Positions 1-6,442 of a DNA stretch of 8,542 bases are shown here, one piece after another (the stretch's first letter is position 1; each line of letters opens with the position of its first letter). The DNA lies in the NCBI GenBank assembly GCA_040003205.1, contig JBDUDA010000132.1, positions 1 to 8,542 on the forward strand, written 5' to 3'. The stretch comes from JALYIM01 sp040003205. GTDB lineage: Bacteria; Acidobacteriota; Terriglobia; Terriglobales; Acidobacteriaceae. Under the pieces are notes generated by a model. The model made no database searches and had not been told where the DNA came from. It worked only from the letters and a program-made list of their open reading frames with translations. The translations under genes and the position numbers were made by a program.

Positions 1-55
1 CTACCGCAGCGCTGAAGCGCTGCGCCACCTGGAGTCTGATCCGACCCGATGACCT
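1..55. repeat. 55-bp direct repeat, copy 1 (window edge)
   Basis: Bases 1-55 are identical to 268-322; identity stops at 56 versus 323. The match starts at the first base of the window, so the repeat may extend further left. Its core is a near-perfect palindrome with 9-bp arms at 5-13 and 16-24 (CGCAGCGCT / AGCGCTGCG) around a 2-base centre. The remaining 30 bases are not palindromic. The style resembles extragenic palindromic (REP-like) repeats. Perfect identity over non-palindromic bases argues for a recent duplication or a longer dispersed element. Confidence 0.9.
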
Positions 56-166
56 TTCTCCGGACTTGATTGTTACCGACATCAAAAGCGAGATCATCCT
101 CAAGCACAAGTCCTCCTCCTATTACTTAACCTGCAAGGATGATTGAAAGCAGTGTTTTGGATTGTG

Positions 167-187
167 GGTGGCGCAGCGCTTAAGCGC
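167..187 (-). repeat. Inverted partial copy of the repeat core
   Basis: Bases 167-181 (GGTGGCGCAGCGCTT) are the exact reverse complement of 282-296 inside the second 55-bp repeat. They continue into a perfect 12-bp palindrome at 176-187 (GCGCTTAAGCGC). This gives a third, diverged REP-like hairpin in opposite orientation between the two direct repeats, an arrangement similar to bacterial interspersed mosaic elements. Confidence 0.7.
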
Positions 188-207
188 ATTGAATGGAACT
201 TGGGGCG

Positions 208-251
208 TGAGGCTTTAGCCTCAGAGGTAAGCCTGCTTCAGAGGCTGAAGC
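208..251. repeat. Pair of small hairpins with GGCT..AGCC theme
   Basis: Two perfect inverted repeats stand close together. The first has arms TGAGGCT (208-214) and AGCCTCA (217-223) with a 2-base centre. The second has arms GCTTCAG (235-241) and CTGAAGC (245-251) with a 3-base loop. Both vary the same theme (GAGGCT followed by AAGCC or AGCC). No T-tract follows, so they look like extragenic palindromes rather than a terminator. Confidence 0.6.
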
Positions 252-267
252 CCATCTTCCCGGCCAT

Positions 268-322
268 CTACCGCAGCGCTGAAGCGCTGCGCCACCTGGA
301 GTCTGATCCGACCCGATGACCT
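268..322. repeat. 55-bp direct repeat, copy 2
   Basis: This copy is identical to 1-55 and lies 267 bp downstream. The hairpin arms are at 272-280 and 283-291. The repeat ends only 7 bases short of the DUF420 stop codon (330-332), so a transcript of that operon would carry this hairpin near its 3' end. Confidence 0.9.
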
Positions 323-329
323 CTGTCCC

Positions 330-779
330 TCACGCTGTGAACAGGTGATACAGCATGAAGTACACAATCACTCCAGTCACCGAGACATATAGCCACAGAG
401 GATAGGTCCAGCGGGCGATTGCCTTGTGTCGGTCGAAGCGCTCACGCAGAGCACGACTTAAGGTGATGATCACCAAAGGCACAATTGCGATGGCCAGCGT
501 GACGTGCGAGATAAGAATTGTGAAGTAGACCGGACGCGACCATCCCTGTCCTTGAAAGCGCACTGATCCGACGTGCGCGTGATAATAAACATACGAAGTT
601 AGAAAAAGTGTTGACGAAATCAACGCAGTGATCATCGTCGCGCGGTGAGCGGCTACGCGACCGCGCCGTATGAAACCGTATCCAATCAGCAAGAGGATTG
701 TGCTGACGCCATTCAGGGTCGCGTTAATTTTTGGGAAGATGGCGTATTGCGGCGGCACTTGCAAGGTCACAGGAATCAT
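330..779 (-). CDS. DUF420 membrane protein (CtaM/YozB-like), probable oxidase maturation factor
   Basis: This 149-residue integral membrane protein has four evident hydrophobic segments, at about 20-37, 48-65, 85-107 and 127-147. It carries histidines typical of the DUF420 family: His45, the His67/His69 pair (YYHAH), His92, His118 and His145 near the C-terminus. Family knowledge: a DUF420 member, CtaM (YozB in Bacillus), is needed for a working heme A-containing oxidase in Firmicutes. The histidines suggest metal or heme contact, which is inference. The length is normal for the family. The ATG overlaps the permease stop by 4 bp (ATGA) and has no clear Shine-Dalgarno, so translation is probably coupled. 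Position three genes after heme A synthase supports a role in oxidase assembly. Confidence 0.85.
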   Translation of the reverse strand: MIPVTLQVPPQYAIFPKINATLNGVSTILLLIGYGFIRRGRVAAHRATMITALISSTLFLTSYVYYHAHVGSVRFQGQGWSRPVYFTILISHVTLAIAIVPLVIITLSRALRERFDRHKAIARWTYPLWLYVSVTGVIVYFMLYHLFTA

Positions 780-1597
780 GCGGCGGGCCGTGTGGAGCGG
801 CGGTTCATCATGATGAAGGCCAGTGAGAACATGAACAGCGAGAACAGCACCAGGGTGGCGAGCGATTGCGCAAGCGAAAAAGTCCCCGCCCCGGCTGGAT
901 ACAGAAGATCGCGTAACGCTTCGACTCCGTAGGTGAGGGGATTAATTCTCATCAGAAAGCGTAGCCATCCGGATGCACCTGAGAGGGGAAACATTGCTCC
1001 GGAAAGCAGCCACAGGGGTATCAGAAATAAATTGATGATGGCGTGAAACGCCTGAGAGGAATCCATCGGCCAGGCGATGGCGAATCCAAGCGCAGTGAGG
1101 GCAAACGATACCAGAAAGATCGTCAGCGCCACCAGCAATAGAGCGCCGAGGCCGATATGTACTCCGACGAAGGGAGCGAACGCGAGGAATATCAGTCCTT
1201 GAATCGTGGCGAGCGTCGTCCCGCCCATGACTTTTCCCAGCACGATGGCCGAACGTGAAACGGGAGCGACCAGCACCGACAGCAAAAAACCTTCCTTGCG
1301 ATCTTCGATCACCGACATCATGGTGAAGATGGCCGTGAACAGCACGATCATGATGAGCGCGCCCGGATAAAAATAATCAAGATAATGTTGTCCGCCCGCG
1401 CCCGAGCGGAAGGACGTCCCGAACCCCGAGCCGATAACGATCCAGAACAATAGCGGAGACGCGATCACGCCTACTACCCGCGAGCGCTGGCGATAGAAGC
1501 GGACAATTTCCCTCCACCAAAGAGTAAAGGCGGGGAGCAAGACGTCGTTACTCTGGCTCACGGTTTGTTGGGGAAAAGTTGCAGTTTGCGTTGCCAT
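776..1597 (-). CDS. ABC-2 type transporter permease
   Basis: This 273-residue protein is the membrane subunit of an ABC exporter of the DrrB/NodJ type and pairs with the ATPase encoded immediately upstream. Hydrophobic segments lie at about 42-58, 78-96, 125-145, 150-176, 185-205 and 243-264, the usual six of an ABC-2 permease. Typical family motifs are visible: the EDRKEGF stretch after the second segment (98-104, the region that couples to the ATPase), LLSGAMFPLSG (197-207) and NPLTYGVEALR (219-229). The ATG directly abuts the ATPase TAA with no base between. A GGAG sits about 10 bases upstream, inside the end of the ATPase gene. The substrate cannot be read from sequence; the ctaA/DUF420 neighbours suggest a link to cytochrome oxidase biogenesis. 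Confidence 0.9.
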   Translation of the reverse strand: MATQTATFPQQTVSQSNDVLLPAFTLWWREIVRFYRQRSRVVGVIASPLLFWIVIGSGFGTSFRSGAGGQHYLDYFYPGALIMIVLFTAIFTMMSVIEDRKEGFLLSVLVAPVSRSAIVLGKVMGGTTLATIQGLIFLAFAPFVGVHIGLGALLLVALTIFLVSFALTALGFAIAWPMDSSQAFHAIINLFLIPLWLLSGAMFPLSGASGWLRFLMRINPLTYGVEALRDLLYPAGAGTFSLAQSLATLVLFSLFMFSLAFIMMNRRSTRPAA

Positions 1598-2614
1598 TTA
1601 ACTTTTCTCCGATTCGGAATGCGAAAGAGCAGACTCAGTCCAGAAACGATGCCCGGTGCGGCGGATGAAAACGTCCTCCAAAGAAGGCTTGCTTACGGAT
1701 ACGGAATCAACTTCGCCGGGAAAAGCTTCGACGATTTCGGTGATAAAGCGATGTCCTTGCTCGCGCTCGATGCGCACTTGTCCTTGCAGCACCTGAGTTG
1801 CGATGTTGAATCGCATGCTCAGTTTTTCCGCCAGAGCCTCTGCGTCTTTTGCCTCCAGCACAATCACGTCTCCGCCGATTTCTTCTTTGAGGTCAGACGG
1901 AGTTCCCAGAGCGACCAGTTTGCCTTCATTCAGAAATGCCAGGCGATCACATTTGTTGGCTTCGTCCATCAGATGAGTGGTTACGATGACTGTGACCTTC
2001 TCTTCATCACGCAGAATTTGCAGATAGCGCCACAGATCAATGCGCGCACCGGGGTCGAGACCGGTGGTGGGTTCGTCCAGCAATAAAACTGAGGGGTGAT
2101 GGAGAAGCCCTTTCGCGAGTTCCAGTCTTCGCTGCATTCCGCCGGAGAATGTTTCGGCTTTCTCTCTGGCACGATCGGCGAGTCCGACGTGCGACAACAT
2201 TTCATGGATGCGAGATCTCAGAATCTTCCCGCGCAATCCATAGAGATGGCCCTGATGCATCAGGTTTTCGTATGCCGTGAGCTTTACATCAATGCTTTGT
2301 GACTGAAAGACGACTCCAATCTGGCGGCGGAGCTGGCTCGGTTCGCTAGCCACATCGAATCCTGCGATTACAGCCCGGCCTGCGGTGGGAACCATTAGCG
2401 TCGAGAGGATGCGGAACATGGTCGTCTTCCCGCTGCCATTCGGTCCCAGCAGCCCAAACAGTTCGGCCCGCTGAACTTCGAACGCGACCCCATCCAGCGC
2501 GACCCGGGTCTCGTAACGGTGTAGAAGGTTGCGCACCGAAATAATCGAGGACGAGGCGGTAGTTTGCGGATGAGGGTCAGAGGCAAGCGGCAAAGCAGCG
2601 GTTCTTAAGGCCAC
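1598..2614 (-). CDS. ABC transporter ATP-binding protein (DrrA-like)
   Basis: This 338-residue cytoplasmic ATPase powers the neighbouring ABC-2 permease. All nucleotide-binding elements are present: Walker A GPNGSGKT (57-64), Q-loop around Gln104, signature FSGGM (156-160), Walker B VLLLDEPT (176-183), D-loop GLD (185-187) and switch His214. After the about 240-residue ATPase domain comes a C-terminal extension of about 95 residues. It ends in SLEDVFIRRTG (311-321), the hallmark of the DrrA/NodI exporter class. The start codon is GTG (2612-2614). No in-frame ATG occurs before Met66, which lies inside the Walker A region, so GTG or a nearby alternative must be used; no strong Shine-Dalgarno is visible. 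The gene lies 54 bp after ctaA. Confidence 0.93.
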   Translation of the reverse strand: MALRTAALPLASDPHPQTTASSSIISVRNLLHRYETRVALDGVAFEVQRAELFGLLGPNGSGKTTMFRILSTLMVPTAGRAVIAGFDVASEPSQLRRQIGVVFQSQSIDVKLTAYENLMHQGHLYGLRGKILRSRIHEMLSHVGLADRAREKAETFSGGMQRRLELAKGLLHHPSVLLLDEPTTGLDPGARIDLWRYLQILRDEEKVTVIVTTHLMDEANKCDRLAFLNEGKLVALGTPSDLKEEIGGDVIVLEAKDAEALAEKLSMRFNIATQVLQGQVRIEREQGHRFITEIVEAFPGEVDSVSVSKPSLEDVFIRRTGHRFWTESALSHSESEKS

Positions 2615-2643
2615 GATCTATTCTACGACGAGAGAAGGGTTGC

Positions 2644-2657
2644 AGCGGCGAGCCGCT
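2644..2657. repeat. Small GC-rich hairpin between ctaA and the ABC ATPase gene
   Basis: Perfect inverted repeat with arms AGCGGC (2644-2649) and GCCGCT (2652-2657) around a 2-base centre, in the 54-bp gap 11 bases beyond the ctaA stop. On the minus strand no T-run follows, so it is not a convincing terminator. It could modulate transcript stability between ctaA and the transporter genes. Confidence 0.4.
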
Positions 2658-2668
2658 TTGAAGAAAAC

Positions 2669-3640
2669 TCAGGCAGCGACGGTCTCTCGAACTTCCTTGG
2701 AAAGCTGGCGATGAGCTGGGAATGACAGGTGGCGCCACACTTGCAGCGTGAAAATTACGGTGCTGGCGAGGAGCAACGCCCCCACCGCCACGTGTGCCAC
2801 GGTTGAAATCACCATGGATAGTTCAGGCTGCGCCGCATCTCTACCCCACGCAACGCGAGTGGTAAAGGCAACAAAGCCCAAACACAATTGAGCGATCAAT
2901 AATGACAAGATCGCGATGGCAGGTCGCCGAATTGCTTCGATCTTCGAGTATTGCGACAACGCCCGCACGACAGTCCACGCCAACACGGCCGCCACCAGCG
3001 GAGCGTTGACGACGTGCGGCCACCAACTTAATCCGTGATGGCGGAACATCGCTCCCAGGAGCAATTGTGCGTACAGCACTAGGATGGAAAGCAATCCGAG
3101 AGAGAGAAGCTGGGGACGACGATTGTCCGGCGCGACCGGCGGCGCGTCTTCAACCCACTGGCGTCCGGTGAAAAGAGCGATGGCGCATGCGATGCAGAAA
3201 AAAGTTTGTCCCACGGCAGCGTGCGCGGAAGACACCGTAGGCGGTAAAAAGAAAAGCACCGTCAATCCCCCGAGAATTCCCTGCGCAATCACCGTGCCCA
3301 GGGCGGCGATGCCCAACGTCTTCATCCAGCGGCGCCGGTCCGCGCGCCACGTCCAGATCGCGATGGAGATGGTGAGCAGTCCGATGAACTCGGCGATCAT
3401 GCGATGCGAGTGTTCGTAACGTATGCCGCCCGTCCACGGCGGAATTTTGTAGAACGATCCGTAAGATGTCGGCCAGTCCGGAACCGACAATCCCGCATCG
3501 TTGCTAGTGACGAGAGCGCCGGCGACGATTAGAGGGAAGGTGGCGCAGGCTACGAAGACCGCGAATAGGTGATGGGCACGGTTGTACGGAGTGGAAGAAG
3601 AGCGCAGCACGCTAGAGCTTTGACTTTGGGTTTGTAGCAT
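2669..3640 (-). CDS. ctaA: Heme A synthase (COX15/CtaA family)
   Basis: This membrane enzyme converts heme O to heme A by oxidising a ring methyl, providing the cofactor of aa3-type cytochrome oxidases. The 323-residue protein has about eight hydrophobic segments. It shows the family motif GLSVPDWPTSYG (50-61) in the first outer loop, followed by EHSHR (76-80). Glu76 and His79 fit the conserved E-x-x-H-R. Other likely heme ligands are His140, His209 (or His202) and His283. The first outer loop has no cysteine, unlike the Bacillus-type enzyme with a cysteine pair. Only Cys32, 149, 152 and 253 are present, all in or near membrane segments. The ATG at 3640 has only a weak ribosome site. No ctaB (heme O synthase) lies beside it. 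Gaps are 63 bp to idh upstream and 54 bp to the ABC ATPase downstream. Confidence 0.92.
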   Translation of the reverse strand: MLQTQSQSSSVLRSSSTPYNRAHHLFAVFVACATFPLIVAGALVTSNDAGLSVPDWPTSYGSFYKIPPWTGGIRYEHSHRMIAEFIGLLTISIAIWTWRADRRRWMKTLGIAALGTVIAQGILGGLTVLFFLPPTVSSAHAAVGQTFFCIACAIALFTGRQWVEDAPPVAPDNRRPQLLSLGLLSILVLYAQLLLGAMFRHHGLSWWPHVVNAPLVAAVLAWTVVRALSQYSKIEAIRRPAIAILSLLIAQLCLGFVAFTTRVAWGRDAAQPELSMVISTVAHVAVGALLLASTVIFTLQVWRHLSFPAHRQLSKEVRETVAA

Positions 3641-3703
3641 TTAGCGAATCTCATCGAAGGAGAACGCAACAGTTTATCAAATCCGAATTTTATCTAATCT
3701 GGG

Positions 3704-4747
3704 TTAGGCTCCGGTTTGCGCAACGTGAGGTTGCAGATACGCGTCAGACTGCATTGCCGCAATGATGGAATCTGCGAACTCAGATGTACCCGCTTGCCCG
3801 CCCACGTCACGCGTGAGTTTTTCGCGACTGCGATAAACAAACTCCAGCGCGTGCGTTAGTTTCGTGGCGGCCTCATGTTCGCCCAGATGATCGAGCATCA
3901 GCAGCGAGGATCGAAGAACCGCCGTTGGATTCGCGAGATTCTTTCCAGCGATGTCGGGAGCGGATCCGTGCACCGCCTCGAAGATCGCGCAGTGCTCTCC
4001 AAGATTGGCGCTGGGGACGAGACCGAGCCCGCCTACGAATGCCGCGCAGAGATCGGAAATAATATCGCCGTAGAGATTTTCCATGACCAGCATGTCGTAT
4101 TGATACGGATTCATCACCAACTGCATGCAGGTGTTGTCCACGATGTGCTCGCCGTAGGTTATCTCGGGATAATCCTTAGACACGGTGCGAGAGCAGCGCA
4201 GGAACAGGCCATCTGACAGCTTCATGATGTTGGCTTTGTGGATGGCGTGAATTTTCTTGCGCTTATATTTGCGCGCGTATTCGAAAGCGAAGCGGGCGAT
4301 GCGCGTGGACGCTTTCTCGGTGATGATCTTCAGGCTTTCAACTACTCCGGGGACGACTTCGTGCTCCAGTCCGGAATAGAGGCCTTCGGTGTTTTCGCGC
4401 ACGATGATCAGATCAACGTTGGGATAGCGCGTTGGAATGTGCGGCAGATTTTTGATGGGGCGAAAATTCGCGTATAGTTCAAACTTCTTTCGTAACTCAA
4501 CATTGATGCTGGCGAAACCGCCGCCGATGGGAGTGCTGATAGGACCCTTCAGGCCAACATGCGTTCGCTCGATGGAAGCGATCAATTCCTTCGGAATGTA
4601 TTCCTTATATTTTTCGAAGGCCTCTGCGCCCGCCGCGAAGCTTTCCCATTCGAACTTTACTCCGGTAGCTTCCAGAATGCGGACCGCAGCCTGCGTTACT
4701 TCGGGGCCGATTCCGTCTCCCGGAATGAGTGTGACTTTGTGAGACAT
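3704..4747 (-). CDS. Isocitrate dehydrogenase, probably NAD-dependent
   Basis: This 347-residue TCA-cycle enzyme oxidatively decarboxylates isocitrate to 2-oxoglutarate. It starts with VTLIPGDGIGPEV (5-17). The substrate loop FASINVELR (78-86) gives Ser80, Asn82 and Arg86; further binding arginines are Arg96 and Arg117 (in RENTEGLYSG). Lys171 lies in HKANIMK. The dehydrogenase signature NLYGDIISDLCAAFVGGLG (224-242) carries the metal-binding aspartates 228 and 232. The coenzyme loop reads HGSAPDIAGKN (260-270). Asp-Ile where NADP enzymes such as E. coli Icd have Lys-Tyr points to NAD+. The length and motifs match the bacterial relatives of mitochondrial IDH3. Isopropylmalate or homoisocitrate dehydrogenase is less likely given the Ser80-x-Asn82 loop. 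A good ribosome site (AAGGAAAG) lies about 7 bases before the ATG. nrdR ends 45 bp upstream. Confidence 0.9.
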   Translation of the reverse strand: MSHKVTLIPGDGIGPEVTQAAVRILEATGVKFEWESFAAGAEAFEKYKEYIPKELIASIERTHVGLKGPISTPIGGGFASINVELRKKFELYANFRPIKNLPHIPTRYPNVDLIIVRENTEGLYSGLEHEVVPGVVESLKIITEKASTRIARFAFEYARKYKRKKIHAIHKANIMKLSDGLFLRCSRTVSKDYPEITYGEHIVDNTCMQLVMNPYQYDMLVMENLYGDIISDLCAAFVGGLGLVPSANLGEHCAIFEAVHGSAPDIAGKNLANPTAVLRSSLLMLDHLGEHEAATKLTHALEFVYRSREKLTRDVGGQAGTSEFADSIIAAMQSDAYLQPHVAQTGA

Positions 4748-4792
4748 GCTGAACTTTCCTTGCTGTTTATAAATGTTAGAGTCGCGGCGTCG

Positions 4793-5287
4793 CTAAATCT
4801 TTACCGGAGCCTTGGCGCGAGTGTCCGGAGCTTCCTTGCTCTTTAGCAGGTCTTTCAATTCTGTCATGAATTCCTGCACGTCTTTGAAATCCAGATAAAC
4901 CGACGCAAAGCGCACATAGGCCACTTTGTCATAACGACGCAGACGATTCATGATCAGCTCGCCGACTTCGGTGGTTTTGCGCTCGCGCTCCGCCGATTCA
5001 ATTACAAACGATTCTGCTTCATCTACAATCTGCTCGAGTTTGCCGATTGGAACGGGACGCTTCTCGCACGCGCGCAGCAGGCCATTTAAGACCTTTTGAC
5101 GGTCGAACTTTTCGCGACGCCCGTCTTTTTTAACCACCATGTAGGGGATTTCATCAATCCGCTCATAGGTGGTAAAGCGCTTTTCACACTTCAGGCACTC
5201 GCGCCGCCGGCGAATGGAATCCGCCTCTTTACTCTCGCGCGAATCCACGACCTTATCATTTTCAAAACCGCAGAAGGGACACTTCAT
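4793..5287 (-). CDS. nrdR: Transcriptional repressor NrdR
   Basis: NrdR senses ATP/dATP and represses ribonucleotide reductase genes. The 164-residue protein has both family domains. The N-terminal zinc ribbon uses Cys3, Cys6, Cys31 and Cys34 (CPFC and CLKC), with the typical VVDSRESKEADSIRRRREC run between. The ATP-cone domain spans about 48-138, starting MVVKKDGRREKFDRQK and ending VRFASVYLDFKDVQEF. The C-terminal tail of about 20 residues is lysine/proline-rich and variable. The length is standard. No nrd gene is in the window, so its targets lie elsewhere. A TATAAT box 29-35 bp upstream of the ATG suggests it can be transcribed separately from the upstream membrane-protein gene. Confidence 0.97.
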   Translation of the reverse strand: MKCPFCGFENDKVVDSRESKEADSIRRRRECLKCEKRFTTYERIDEIPYMVVKKDGRREKFDRQKVLNGLLRACEKRPVPIGKLEQIVDEAESFVIESAERERKTTEVGELIMNRLRRYDKVAYVRFASVYLDFKDVQEFMTELKDLLKSKEAPDTRAKAPVKI

Positions 5288-5316
5288 AGGATCCGAAATA
5301 ATCGAAACTCGTCTGA

Positions 5317-5322
5317 ATTATA
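5317..5322 (-). promoter_or_regulatory. Possible -10 element (TATAAT) of nrdR
   Basis: Read on the minus strand, this is a perfect TATAAT about 30 bases before the nrdR ATG, in the 69-bp gap after the membrane-protein gene. No good -35 box is found at 16-18 bp spacing (GCAGAA at 17), so the promoter would be weak or activator-dependent if real. Confidence 0.4.
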
Positions 5323-5327
5323 CAGGG

Positions 5328-5345
5328 GCAGAAACTGCCTTCTGC
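5328..5345. promoter_or_regulatory. Palindrome upstream of nrdR -10, possible operator
   Basis: Inverted repeat with arms GCAGAA (5328-5333) and TTCTGC (5340-5345) and a 6-base centre. It lies just upstream of the TATAAT and covers the -35 position. It does not resemble the AT-rich NrdR box. No T-run follows it on the minus strand, so a terminator for the preceding gene is unlikely. A repressor or activator site is possible. Confidence 0.3.
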
Positions 5346-5356
5346 TAAGAGAGCCT

Positions 5357-6442
5357 TCAGGACGAGGGAGAAGCGGGAACGACTGTGTCAATTTCCTGCT
5401 GCTGACTTGCAGCCGAGATACTTCGCAGCGACAGGCGGTCGCGATGAGCGAGGACCAATCCCCAAGGCACGACCGACACAAAAGTGACCAGCCACAGCAG
5501 GATGCCGCAGCTGGCAGCGAGTTCGTGGGATGCTCCGAAGACATGTTCCAGCGTGCTGATGGTCGCAAGCTGCGAACCACCGCCGACTCCCGGCAACTGA
5601 ATCATTGATCCCACCATGCTTGACGCCATCAGGAGCGGTACCTGAGAGAGAGGACGATCGAGAGCGGCTTCTCCGTAAGAATGCATCACTCCCCAGTACG
5701 ATAATGCAATGATTCCCCACATCGCCAGAGAAACGGCGATGAGTTGAAGCAGGGCTGGGATGCTGTGAATGGTGTTCAACCCGCCGCGAAATTCGCGAAT
5801 GCGCAACGCGATTTTATTTCCAAGGCCGGATGCGAGATGAGCGAGACGGTTCTCAATCCAATTTGCCACCCTTTCGCCCTTCCAATAGATAATTGCGGCG
5901 CCCAGTGAGAGCGCAATCACTAACACAACGATGGCCAAACCGGCCTGCCGGAAGCGCCCGTAGTAAGCGAGTTGTCGGGGAGCTTCCGCGAGGAAAATCG
6001 CCGATATCAGAATCACGGCAAACGACCCGATATCAAAGATACGCTCGACCGCCCAGACCGCCAGCTGGGAGGAAAACGCTAAATCAGTTTTGCGGGCGAT
6101 GAGATAAGGACGAATCATTTCTCCCGCACGGCCAAGAAGCGCAAGGCCGGTGAAGCCCACAACAGTTGGCGTCAGAAGACTCTTGACCGTCGTATTTGTC
6201 ATGGGAAGAAGAAATAGCTTCCAGCGCACAGCCCGCAGGAAGTACGCGGTGTAGATGAGCGCGATCGAGCCTAGTACATAGAGCTTGTGCTCGCGAACCT
6301 GTCCGGTCTGGCTCCAGAAGGTCGTCCAATCGAAGTTTTTCCAGGTGCGGAATTGCAGGTACACCAGAAACGCGAGAATGAGGAAAATCACTCCGTAGAT
6401 CAAGTAGCGTTTTCGGTCGTTCGGGCGAGGTTCTTGCGTCAA
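5357..6442 (-). CDS. Lysylphosphatidylglycerol synthase transmembrane-domain (UPF0104) protein
   Basis: This 361-residue polytopic inner-membrane protein has about eight hydrophobic segments (about 13-30, 54-70, 93-104, 139-153, 167-186, 230-250, 267-283 and 310-332). Family motifs are GRAGEMIRP (104-112), ERIFD (133-137) and PGVGGGSQLA (284-293). The family matches the membrane half of MprF, which makes and flips aminoacyl-phospholipids. Stand-alone members like this lack the aminoacyl transfer domain, so a lipid transport or envelope role is inferred. The start is TTG (6440-6442), overlapping the transglycosylase stop as TTGA. Reading upstream in frame reaches a stop (6479-6481) without any ATG, GTG or other TTG. 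The tail (from about 335) is polar, ending in Ser/Pro. Confidence 0.85.
   Translation of the reverse strand: MTQEPRPNDRKRYLIYGVIFLILAFLVYLQFRTWKNFDWTTFWSQTGQVREHKLYVLGSIALIYTAYFLRAVRWKLFLLPMTNTTVKSLLTPTVVGFTGLALLGRAGEMIRPYLIARKTDLAFSSQLAVWAVERIFDIGSFAVILISAIFLAEAPRQLAYYGRFRQAGLAIVVLVIALSLGAAIIYWKGERVANWIENRLAHLASGLGNKIALRIREFRGGLNTIHSIPALLQLIAVSLAMWGIIALSYWGVMHSYGEAALDRPLSQVPLLMASSMVGSMIQLPGVGGGSQLATISTLEHVFGASHELAASCGILLWLVTFVSVVPWGLVLAHRDRLSLRSISAASQQQEIDTVVPASPSS

Larger units (their letters stand above)
1..329. other. Repeat-rich intergenic region without genes
   Basis: No credible coding frame was found here. The region lies directly downstream of the DUF420 gene, which ends at 330 on the minus strand. 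It holds two copies of a 55-bp exact direct repeat (1-55 and 268-322), a partial inverted copy of its hairpin core (167-187), and two further small hairpins (208-223 and 235-251). The stretch 56-166 shows no gene, hairpin or clear promoter. No hairpin is followed by a T-run on either strand, so I do not call an intrinsic terminator. The structures may still protect the 3' end of the upstream transcript, which is inference. Confidence 0.7.

Noticed and set aside
272..291. Intrinsic terminator for the DUF420 end of the operon
   Set aside because: A strong hairpin, but no T-run follows on the minus strand, and the same sequence is repeated elsewhere as part of a longer element.
1..330. CRISPR array at the left end
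   Set aside because: Only two copies of a 55-bp repeat 267 bp apart, with no regular spacers and no cas genes.
1565..2086. 173-codon plus-strand frame opposite the ABC ATPase
   Set aside because: Shadow of a gene with all ATPase motifs; its own translation shows no domain, signal peptide or ribosome site.
5096..5608. 170-codon plus-strand frame across nrdR and the UPF0104 gene
   Set aside because: It crosses two well-supported minus-strand genes and their intergenic gap, and has no recognisable features.
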